Positions 1 to 5,053 of a DNA stretch of 5,053 nucleotides are shown here, one piece after another. A program made the translations under genes and the position numbers. The notes under the pieces were generated by a model, which worked only from the letters and a program-made list of their open reading frames with translations, did no database searches and was not told the origin of the DNA. The DNA comes from Leptospiraceae bacterium (GTDB taxonomy: Bacteria; Spirochaetota; Leptospiria; Leptospirales; Leptospiraceae), in the NCBI GenBank assembly GCA_027485405.1, contig JAIXRB010000142.1, positions 1 to 5,053 on the forward strand. The letters are read 5' to 3'. Every line of letters starts with the position of its first letter. Position 1 is the stretch's first letter.

Positions 1-478
1 AGTGAAGTTTTTCCATGTCCTGCTTCTTTTTATTGAAAAGCTCTTCTCCCCAAACTTCTTTCGCAGTAACTGGAGTCGGCATAACATTGGTAAAATACAG
101 TATACGATCTTCTTTCAGTGGATCAAACTTACGCCACTCTGGGTAAGGGACAAGCTTTCGTTCTGCATCGTTTACTTTGTCTCTCTCGTATGCCGCCAAT
201 ACGTAAACAGTGTAGTTGTTGTCCTCTGGAACTCGAGATTCGAGTTCGATCTGCACATCCAGGAACTCACCTCTACCAGTGTCAGCATGTCGGCGAATAA
301 AGCTAACGTGCTTCATACGGATACGCGGATCGTAGATGGCTAGAGGATAGATATCGTAGGGCTTAGTTCCGTTGTAACCGGTTCCAGGAATAGTCCCTTG
401 GGGAGCTTTTTCTTGAGAGAACAAAGCTGCACCCAAGCTGAGGAGGAATAGAGCCGAAATTGCTAGAAGTTGTTTCAT
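1..478 (-). CDS. Secreted protein of unknown function (C-terminus beyond window)
   Basis: This frame is open from an ATG at 478 to the left edge, giving 159 visible residues. It begins with a signal peptide: MKQ, a hydrophobic stretch at residues 4-20, then a likely signal peptidase I site near LFS|QEK (residues 19-24). There is no lipobox cysteine, so the product should be a soluble periplasmic or exported protein. The mature part has a Gly/Pro-rich start (about 27-40), the segment YDPRIRMKHVSFIRR (49-63), and alternating hydrophobic residues that suggest beta-strands (72-98). It ends in charged residues (144-159). Tyr codons are mostly TAC (7 of 9) and Asn codons mostly AAC (4 of 6), unlike the AT-ending choices in the genes to the right, which suggests high expression. 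No strong Shine-Dalgarno is seen. It lies 59 bp after panD on the same strand with no terminator between, so read-through is possible. I do not recognise the family with certainty. Leptospira flagellar-sheath/coiling proteins (FcpA/FcpB type) are one group to compare, but this is a guess. Confidence 0.85.
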   Translation of the reverse strand, partial: MKQLLAISALFLLSLGAALFSQEKAPQGTIPGTGYNGTKPYDIYPLAIYDPRIRMKHVSFIRRHADTGRGEFLDVQIELESRVPEDNNYTVYVLAAYERDKVNDAERKLVPYPEWRKFDPLKEDRILYFTNVMPTPVTAKEVWGEELFNKKKQDMEKLH

Positions 479-537
479 GGTACGTCGCACTGAAGGTTTT
501 GTTTTAATATCGCTATTTTGTCAGTAAAAGATTAGAA

Positions 538-897
538 TCATTTGGGCTTTTTTGGGTGATTTGCATCATCCACAAAGACCACTCTAGGTTCATAGTTTTT
601 GGGCAAGGCTGTTTCGTCCAGCTGTCCATAAGTGATGATGATGATTTTGTCACCTTTTGCCCCCAATCGAGCCGCGGCTCCGTTGAGGCAAATCACCCCG
701 GAACCTCGTTTTCCCCTGATCAAATAAGTCTCGAATCGGGCTCCGTTATTCACGTTTACAACGGAAACCTGCTCGAAAGCGACCATTCCGGCCAGATCCA
801 TAAGATCTTCGTCGACTGTCAGACTGCCCTCATAATGAAGTTCAGCCTCGGTGACTGTAGCGCGGTGGATTTTGCTTTTGCAAACGGTGATCATCAT
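538..897 (-). CDS. panD: Aspartate 1-decarboxylase (pyruvoyl enzyme proenzyme)
   Basis: PanD converts L-aspartate to beta-alanine and CO2 in the cytoplasm, supplying the beta-alanine half of pantothenate and so coenzyme A. The 119-residue product is close to the usual PanD length (E. coli about 126) and aligns along its whole length. Family residues are in register: Lys9, His11-Arg12, the self-cleavage site HYEGS with Gly24-Ser25 (Ser25 becomes the pyruvoyl group), Arg54, Tyr58 and the NGAAA motif at 72-76. The first ATG of an ATGATG pair is chosen because it puts Ser25 at the canonical number and follows a Shine-Dalgarno. The start overlaps the stop of the upstream Panacea-domain gene as ATGA, indicating translational coupling. 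Beyond about residue 104 the tail is short, polar and lysine-rich (ends HPKKPK) and differs from the E. coli tail. No PanM/PanZ maturation factor is in the window. The family assignment is secure. Confidence 0.98.
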   Translation of the reverse strand: MMITVCKSKIHRATVTEAELHYEGSLTVDEDLMDLAGMVAFEQVSVVNVNNGARFETYLIRGKRGSGVICLNGAAARLGAKGDKIIIITYGQLDETALPKNYEPRVVFVDDANHPKKPK

Positions 898-1439
898 TCT
901 TGGGACCTCTCGAACAAAATCTTATACATTTTCCCAGAAAACTCCATTAGTCTTTTCTGGGACAATACGTGTACTTTCGTATTGATTCGGTCTTCTCGGA
1001 AGGGAATTTCTTCGTAAAGTGGAGTTACTACGTAATTTTCGTACAAATTTGGATAATGGCTACTCTCTGATTCCACTTTTGTTTTAAAAACTTCTAATAC
1101 CTTAGACAGAATTCTTTTTTCTTCCTTAGTCAAAAGGCTGTGAGTAGAATTCTGTGTCTGCTTTAAACGAAAGCCCTGGATTCCTTCCCCTGAAAAAAAA
1201 GGCTCTATAGTCAATGCATTGCTTTTTTTCATTTGAGCCAAAGAATCGAAGAGTGGAGCGGGAAATGGGGATTCTTCTAAATGGTAATAGGTTGCATTTG
1301 TGATCATGGATTTGTGCTTTTGATAGGAAATTCCATCAGCATAGTAGAGCAATTTGCAAAGATCTAGTTTCGTACGACCATTTGGTGACTTTTCTAGAAT
1401 AAAAAGGATAGCATGCTGAAGTTTTTCCATTTCAATCAT
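894..1439 (-). CDS. Panacea / SocA-like (DUF4065) domain protein
   Basis: This is a 181-residue cytoplasmic protein with no signal peptide or membrane segment. The N-terminal 100 residues match the Panacea (SocA/GepA, DUF4065) fold: an opening helix (4-17), TKLDLCKLLYYAD at 23-35 (family pattern KLxKLLYxAD), an ITNATYYHL strand (46-54) equivalent to the usual 'I.ga.YyhlpyGPvP', then SPFPAPLFDSL (57-67). The usual Gly-Pro is Ser-Pro here. Residues 104-125 form a charged helix, and 126-181 is a less familiar basic tail. Known relatives are antitoxins of many toxins, and Caulobacter SocA is a ClpXP adaptor for its toxin SocB. No toxin is encoded beside this gene: its co-translated partner is panD. 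The start could be Met1 (1439) or Met4 (1430), and neither has a clear Shine-Dalgarno. Either start overlaps the divergent lipB start. Residues 80-82 are encoded across a run of eight T/A bases (1193-1200). The fold is fairly sure; the function is unknown. Confidence 0.85.
   Translation of the reverse strand: MIEMEKLQHAILFILEKSPNGRTKLDLCKLLYYADGISYQKHKSMITNATYYHLEESPFPAPLFDSLAQMKKSNALTIEPFFSGEGIQGFRLKQTQNSTHSLLTKEEKRILSKVLEVFKTKVESESSHYPNLYENYVVTPLYEEIPFREDRINTKVHVLSQKRLMEFSGKMYKILFERSQE
906..911 (-). promoter_or_regulatory. Ribosome binding site of panD
   Basis: The minus-strand sequence GAGAGG lies 8 nt before the first panD ATG, inside the last codons of the upstream Panacea gene. It supports the first rather than the second ATG of the ATGATG pair, and it fits coupled translation of the two genes. 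Confidence 0.6.
1404..1408 (+). promoter_or_regulatory. Ribosome binding site deciding the lipB start
   Basis: AAGGA sits 4 nt before the ATG at 1413. The alternative in-frame starts TTG 1440 and GTG 1446 have no purine-rich sequence upstream. This favours 1413, even though it places the lipB start inside the divergent Panacea gene. Confidence 0.5.
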
Positions 1440-2078
1440 TTGAGAGTGTATTCGTTAGATGCATTGATACCATACCAGAATTACTTGCGATTTCAATCTA
1501 GGATTCGAGCCAAAAGGCAAGAGTGCATCCTCTTTCTGGAACACCCTCCCACAATTACCTCAGGGATCAATGCGAAACAAGAGAACTTGCTGGTTCCAAG
1601 TATAGAATTGTCCAAAAAAAATGTAGATTGGGTAGAAGTATCTAGGGGCGGGGACTTCACAGCTCACGAACCTGGCCAGTGGGTTTGTTATTTGCATCTC
1701 GATTTAAAAAAAAGGAATCTGTCTCTCGGGCGGTTTCTAAGCCAATTGGAAGAAGCCTTGGTGGAAACCATAGATCAGTATTTTGGAATCAAAGTTTTGG
1801 GAAACAAAAACAGCCCTGGTCTCTACCTCGGACAAGGCACCCAAGATAAGTTGGTTTCTTTCGGAATCAACGCAAAGTCCTATTTTACTAGTTTTGGGTT
1901 TGCGATCAATGCCGAGAACGATTTGCAAACGTTTCAGATGATTCGGCCTTGTGGGATCGAGGCAAGTTCCATGTTTAGTTTTAAAAAAAATGATTCACAG
2001 TTGGAGTTTCAGCCCAATCGGCATGATTTCGAAATGGTCTTTTTGGAAAAATTTTTAAACGGAGATTGTTTTCAATGA
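1413..2078 (+). CDS. lipB: Octanoyl-[ACP]:protein N-octanoyltransferase (lipoate biosynthesis)
   Basis: LipB moves octanoate from acyl carrier protein to a lysine of lipoyl domains (pyruvate and 2-oxoglutarate dehydrogenase E2, GcvH). LipA then adds sulfur. The 221-residue cytoplasmic product has normal family length. Visible motifs, in order, are LEHPPTITSG (42-51), RGGDFTAHEPGQ (78-89, the family's RGGxxTxHxPGQ), PGLYLG (135-140), the catalytic lysine in QDKLVSFG (Lys146), and the catalytic cysteine in IRPCG (Cys180, matching E. coli Cys169). Where E. coli has TYHGPGQ this protein has TAHEPGQ, a conservative family variant rather than a loss of function. The ATG at 1413 is chosen for its AAGGA site. 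A start at TTG 1440 would still keep the core. The gene contains three runs of eight A (1614-1621, 1706-1713, 1983-1990). It ends 24 bp before the sensor-like gene and probably heads the unit that continues to murJ. Confidence 0.96.
   Translation: MLKFFHFNHLRVYSLDALIPYQNYLRFQSRIRAKRQECILFLEHPPTITSGINAKQENLLVPSIELSKKNVDWVEVSRGGDFTAHEPGQWVCYLHLDLKKRNLSLGRFLSQLEEALVETIDQYFGIKVLGNKNSPGLYLGQGTQDKLVSFGINAKSYFTSFGFAINAENDLQTFQMIRPCGIEASSMFSFKKNDSQLEFQPNRHDFEMVFLEKFLNGDCFQ
1469..1496 (-). promoter_or_regulatory. Possible sigma70-type promoter for the Panacea-panD unit
   Basis: Read on the minus strand, TTGAAA (1496-1491) is followed after 16 bp by TATGGT (1474-1469), which is preceded by TG in an extended -10 arrangement. 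Transcription would begin near 1462, leaving a leader of about 23 nt before the ATG at 1439. The site lies inside the 5' part of lipB on the other strand. It is a pattern match by eye in AT-rich DNA only. Confidence 0.3.
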
Positions 2079-2092
2079 CCGATCTTTCCTTT

Positions 2093-2098
2093 GGGAGA
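2093..2098 (+). promoter_or_regulatory. Ribosome binding site deciding the start of the sensor-like gene
   Basis: GGGAGA ends 4 nt before the ATG at 2103. An in-frame TTG at 2091 would place this site inside the coding sequence and has no such site of its own, so the ATG at 2103 is taken as the start. Confidence 0.65.
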
Positions 2099-2102
2099 GA
2101 AA

Positions 2103-3068
2103 ATGCAGATCTTACGCGCCATTTTATATTCGTTTTTTCTATTCCTAATTTTCGAAGTTGTAGCATTAAGTGCTGTGAGCTGGTCATTTTACGAGTCTGT
2201 AAGAAACTCACTTCGACAAGAAGCAATTCTCTCTGACCATAGAGCTCGTGATTTAGTTTTGGCTTTAGCAAAAGCTTCTGAGACAAGATGGCATAAGGCT
2301 GGAATCCAAGAGTTAAACAAAACCTTTCAAAGATACCAAGAACAAACTGGGAAAGACCCTGAGCATTTTGTAATCAATGAAATTGCTTTGGTGAATACCA
2401 AAGGTGTGATTCTATCGCATAGTAATTCCAGTTATACATCAGAAGTTGTAGAAAAAAGAAAACCTTCCCCTGTTTATGAAGGACAGCAGTTCTTTCGAAT
2501 TGCACTTCGTATGCGAAAGTGGGAATGGTCTGAGCCTCTTTTGACTCCTGATCTAAAAAAGCCGTTTCCTCCCAAAATGCCCGTTTGGGCGAGTGAGGTC
2601 TTGTCTTTGATTCCTGAAGCCAATGCAAATCAGGCAAAGATGATCTCTCCTGTTTATCATGAATCTAAGTTAGATGTCCTAGGTTTAGTTTGTATGACCT
2701 ATACCAGAGGAAATTTAGTTCTTTTGTTTGAGAATCAATGGAAACTTTGCCAATGGATGGTATTGAACTATTCGGTGATTGCATTCTCCGCTACCTTGTT
2801 CTTGAGTGCTCTTTTTATACTATTCCAGTATTTTGCAAAATCCGATGGAAAGTCGACTGAGATTGAAACTGAACCTAGTTTTTTAGAAAAGAAAGTCTAC
2901 TCCGATCTACCAGATTCGAAATTAGAACCAGAAAAGGAAACAATGCTTAATTCAAATGTTTCCAACCGAGTCTCAGAAGAAATTCAGGAACTACCAGCAG
3001 TTTCTCCTGTTCCTGCTATCACAACTCCTCAATCCGGCAGAGTGATGGATGCCATCTACTTAGGTTAA
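2103..3068 (+). CDS. Two-TM sensor-like membrane protein without output domain
   Basis: This 321-residue inner-membrane protein is of unrecognised family. A first membrane helix spans about residues 6-27 and a second about 217-244. Between them lies a region of about 185 residues, probably periplasmic. It begins with a helix rich in charged residues (31-80) and continues with EIALVNTKGVILSHSNSS (93-110), which resembles the 'vd..G.vlaHs' strand-turn of Cache/PAS-like extracytoplasmic sensor domains. The cytoplasmic tail (about 245-321) is Glu/Ser/Pro-rich and looks disordered, ending in GRVMDAIYLG. No HAMP, kinase, methyl-accepting, GGDEF or phosphatase domain follows, so a signal would have to pass to a partner. 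The obvious candidate is the STAS protein whose ATG begins two bases after this stop. The start is fixed by a good Shine-Dalgarno. Coding with lipB upstream (24 bp) and murJ downstream suggests a role in envelope control. That is inference, and a purely structural role is equally possible. Confidence 0.85.
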   Translation: MQILRAILYSFFLFLIFEVVALSAVSWSFYESVRNSLRQEAILSDHRARDLVLALAKASETRWHKAGIQELNKTFQRYQEQTGKDPEHFVINEIALVNTKGVILSHSNSSYTSEVVEKRKPSPVYEGQQFFRIALRMRKWEWSEPLLTPDLKKPFPPKMPVWASEVLSLIPEANANQAKMISPVYHESKLDVLGLVCMTYTRGNLVLLFENQWKLCQWMVLNYSVIAFSATLFLSALFILFQYFAKSDGKSTEIETEPSFLEKKVYSDLPDSKLEPEKETMLNSNVSNRVSEEIQELPAVSPVPAITTPQSGRVMDAIYLG

Positions 3069-3070
3069 AA

Positions 3071-3913
3071 ATGAAGAATCAAGAAAAGGTGTTTTCAATA
3101 CAGTTAAAAGGTGCCCTAGACGGAAACTCATCTTTGGACTTATATGAATATGTCAAAGTTCAGTTAAACGAAGGCTATACAAACTTTATTTTCAATATGC
3201 AGTCCGTAGAATACTTAACTTCTCACGGAATCGCTTTCTTTTTGCGTCTTCAAAAGAGTTTCAGAGAATCAGGAAATCAGTTCTTTGTAATGTATGGATT
3301 GCGAGAAGAAGTGCAAAGTGTTCTGGGTCTCTTGGGACTGATGCAAAAACTACCCATCGCTTCTTCTTTGGAAGAAGGCGAAACCTATTTGCAAAGAGAG
3401 AAGCAACTTTTAGAAACAAATGTAGAACCAGAGCCAGTGGGTAAAAAGGTTCAATTCTATTTTTCAGGAAGCCCGAAATCAAATAGTTCATCTCTACCCG
3501 TTTCTGAATTAAAACCTATCGCTTCTTCTTTTTCAAAGACTGAGGAAAAGATAGTGGATGGAACAAGGATTCAATTAGAGGACAGAATCTCTCTACTTAA
3601 GAAAGAAATGCAAGAAACCATTTCTTTAGAATTAGAAAGGAAAATGAATGCATTGCGCAAAGGTGGAAAGGTAACGTTTCCAGAAAATTTCAATCCAAAG
3701 TCTGCCGCAAATGAAGAAGCAAATTTACCGAAGAGGATTTTGCCGAAGTCTATGGCTACACCTCCCAACTTTGAAAGAGTGTTTCCTTGTGAAGCATGTG
3801 GAACCACACTTCGCGCCCTTAGAGTAGGAAAGCCCCAATGCCCCAATTGCCGAACAGAAGTGTTTGTTGGTCGGGATGGGGTTTTACGTTTCTTGGAAAA
3901 ACTAGCTACTTAA
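3071..3913 (+). CDS. STAS-domain protein with coiled-coil segment and C-terminal zinc ribbon
   Basis: This is a 280-residue cytoplasmic protein with three parts. Residues 5-110 form a STAS domain of the anti-sigma-factor-antagonist type: beta strand FSIQLKGALDGNSS, helix, FIFNMQSVEYLTSHGIAFFLRL (39-60), and a later LLGLMQKLPIASSLEEG. Ser51 aligns with the phosphorylated serine of SpoIIAA/RsbV (DS-S/T-G), while the preceding Asp is Thr50. Residues 111-165 are a polar linker. Residues 166-196 are a heptad-like charged helix, a probable coiled coil. Residues 240-260 carry CxxC (Cys240, Cys243) and CPNC (Cys257, Cys260), 13 residues apart, in a zinc-ribbon context followed by EVFVGRDGVLRF. STAS domains usually bind serine kinases or anti-sigma factors; none is encoded here. 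The gene starts 2 bp after the sensor-like gene and ends 6 bp before murJ, so it is probably co-translated with both. The domain calls are good; the target is unknown. Confidence 0.92.
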   Translation: MKNQEKVFSIQLKGALDGNSSLDLYEYVKVQLNEGYTNFIFNMQSVEYLTSHGIAFFLRLQKSFRESGNQFFVMYGLREEVQSVLGLLGLMQKLPIASSLEEGETYLQREKQLLETNVEPEPVGKKVQFYFSGSPKSNSSSLPVSELKPIASSFSKTEEKIVDGTRIQLEDRISLLKKEMQETISLELERKMNALRKGGKVTFPENFNPKSAANEEANLPKRILPKSMATPPNFERVFPCEACGTTLRALRVGKPQCPNCRTEVFVGRDGVLRFLEKLAT

Positions 3914-3919
3914 ATCAAA

Positions 3920-5053
3920 ATGGCAGAACAGCCAGAAAAATCTGTAAGCTCCACGAGAAGGAGTCTTTCCTTATCTTTTTATACTCTACTTTCTAGGATT
4001 TTGGGTCTTTTGCGAGATCACTTTATGGCTGTGAGTTTTGGAACTGGACTAGTTGCCTCTGCGTTCAGTGTGGCATATCGGTTGCCCAATATGTTTCGAA
4101 ATCTTTTAGCAGAAGGAACTCTATCTCAGTCTTTTATGCCTATATTCTCGGAGTATGAATCCATTGGTGTAGAAGAAGCTAGGATTATGACAGGAACTGT
4201 TTTGAGCTTTCTGTTCTTTTGCTTATCAATCTTTGTTTCCATATTCTTTTTCTTTGCAAAAGACTTTCTTCCTTATCTAGTAGGTGGAACACCAGAATAC
4301 GGAAATTTGGTGGTAGATTTGTCTTTAATTCTTTTTTTCCTGATTATGACCGCAAGTTTATCTTCGATCTTCATGTCGATTTCCAATTCTAAGCACCATT
4401 ACTTTGTTCCCTCTCTCTCTCCAATTATATTAAATGGAGCTTATATAATTGTTTTTATATTTATCTTTCCCTTCTATTCGGATCTGAATGATCGAGTTTT
4501 CATTTTAGCATCGGGAATTGTAGTGGGTGGTGTTTTGCAACTGATGGTGCAAGCACTGTACGTTGGAAAATTAGGGTATTGGCCGCTCTTTCGATGGAAT
4601 TTAAAACACCCGGCAATAACTAAAATCTTCAGATTAATGATTCCTGCCGCGATTGGCGGTAGCTTTTACCAATTAGGGCTACTAGTTGATATATTTCTCG
4701 CGAATTATATTCAAAACCAAAACCCTGGGCTTGGTGCTGTGGTTAGTTTAGACTATGCCCAAAGGCTTGTGCAATTGCCGACGGGGATCATTGGTGTTGC
4801 CTTGGCGACAACGATTTTACCTTCGTTACTCTCTACATTACGAAAAAATGAATTAGAAGAAGTCCCAAATGAAATTACAAAAGTACTGAGTTTTGGTTTC
4901 TTTTTGACGATTCCAGCAAGCATAGGTTTGGTTCTTTTGGGAGATAGCATTTTGAATGCCATTTACTTTGGGGGGAGGTGGACCCTGGAGTCAACGGCTA
5001 CTGCATTTTGGCCATTGATTTTTTATAGTCTGGCTATCCCTTTTTATAGTGCA
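3920..5053 (+). CDS. murJ: Lipid II flippase MurJ (MviN), C-terminus beyond window
   Basis: MurJ is the MOP-superfamily membrane flippase that moves lipid II to the outer face of the inner membrane for peptidoglycan synthesis. The frame stays open to the window end, giving 378 residues of a protein usually near 510-530. The N-terminal signature SRILGLLRD (25-33) carries Arg26, Arg32 and Asp33, matching E. coli Arg18, Arg24 and Asp25. RLPNMFRNLLAEGTLSQSF (54-72) supplies Arg60 (E. coli Arg52), and DYAQRLVQLPTGIIGVAL (278-295) supplies Arg282 (E. coli Arg270). These arginines line the substrate cavity. The position of E. coli Asp39 is Ser47 here. About ten hydrophobic segments are visible, with the conserved LPSL after the seventh or eighth. 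The ATG at 3920 is the natural start but has no clear Shine-Dalgarno; translation may reinitiate after the STAS gene, which stops 6 bp earlier. The family assignment is secure. Confidence 0.97.
   Translation, partial: MAEQPEKSVSSTRRSLSLSFYTLLSRILGLLRDHFMAVSFGTGLVASAFSVAYRLPNMFRNLLAEGTLSQSFMPIFSEYESIGVEEARIMTGTVLSFLFFCLSIFVSIFFFFAKDFLPYLVGGTPEYGNLVVDLSLILFFLIMTASLSSIFMSISNSKHHYFVPSLSPIILNGAYIIVFIFIFPFYSDLNDRVFILASGIVVGGVLQLMVQALYVGKLGYWPLFRWNLKHPAITKIFRLMIPAAIGGSFYQLGLLVDIFLANYIQNQNPGLGAVVSLDYAQRLVQLPTGIIGVALATTILPSLLSTLRKNELEEVPNEITKVLSFGFFLTIPASIGLVLLGDSILNAIYFGGRWTLESTATAFWPLIFYSLAIPFYSA

Noticed and set aside
2..343. 113-residue plus-strand open frame
   Set aside because: It is antisense to the secreted protein gene, has no ribosome site or plausible protein composition, and the minus-strand frame carries a clear signal peptide.
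479..537. Terminator between panD and the secreted protein gene
   Set aside because: Only a short imperfect palindrome (AATATCGCTATT, about 508-519) is present, with a stem of about four A/T pairs and no GC-rich hairpin or T-run arrangement.
556..1017. 153-residue plus-strand open frame opposite panD
   Set aside because: It is a mirror of panD and the 3' end of the Panacea gene. PanD is unmistakable on the minus strand. I also considered it as a missing toxin for the Panacea protein and found no toxin-like motif.
1382..1400. Promoter for lipB with -10 TAGAAT at 1395-1400
   Set aside because: No acceptable -35 at 16-18 bp, and the transcript would start on top of the lipB ribosome site.
2091..2102. 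TTG start giving four extra residues on the sensor-like protein
   Set aside because: It would consume the GGGAGA ribosome site that serves the ATG at 2103.
2075..2230. ATG overlapping the lipB stop (ATGA) as an alternative start for the next gene
   Set aside because: It is in a different frame from the sensor-like gene and yields a Cys-rich nonsense product. The ATG at 2103 has the better ribosome site and opens with a real membrane helix.
3571..3846. 91-residue minus-strand frame opposite the STAS gene, plus similar short minus-strand frames at 1737-1928, 1981-2286, 2374-2637, 3261-3491 and 4753-4962
   Set aside because: All are shadows of well-supported plus-strand genes, with no ribosome sites or recognisable domains.

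Overview
The window looks like an ordinary chromosomal segment of a Leptospira-type spirochaete. This is an inference from AT-rich DNA (roughly 40% G+C by eye), Leptospira-style protein composition and signal peptide, and a gene set of panD, lipB, STAS and murJ. No mobile element, tRNA, rRNA or CRISPR array is visible. Two gene sets run outward from a shared point near position 1413-1439.

Leftward (minus strand): a Panacea/SocA-like (DUF4065) protein gene (1439-894) overlaps panD (aspartate 1-decarboxylase, 897-538) by four bases as ATGA. After a 59-bp gap comes a secreted protein of unknown function (478 to beyond position 1), whose C-terminus lies outside the window. Panacea domains are best known as antitoxins or protease adaptors, yet no toxin gene is present and the partner is a metabolic enzyme.

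Rightward (plus strand): lipB (octanoyl transferase, 1413-2078), a two-TM sensor-like protein with no recognisable output domain (2103-3068), a STAS protein with a coiled-coil segment and a C-terminal zinc ribbon (3071-3913), and murJ (lipid II flippase, 3920 to the window end, C-terminus missing). The intergenic gaps are 24, 2 and 6 bp, so these four genes are very likely one transcription unit. The 2-bp and 6-bp spacing suggests that the membrane sensor, the STAS/zinc-ribbon protein and MurJ are co-produced. They may form an uncharacterised signalling module tied to envelope or peptidoglycan synthesis.

The two units start head to head with coding sequences that overlap by about 27 bp, so each unit's promoter must lie inside the other unit's first gene. 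The most noteworthy candidates for new biology are the Panacea-panD pairing and the sensor/STAS-zinc-ribbon pair ahead of murJ. Everything else is conserved housekeeping.
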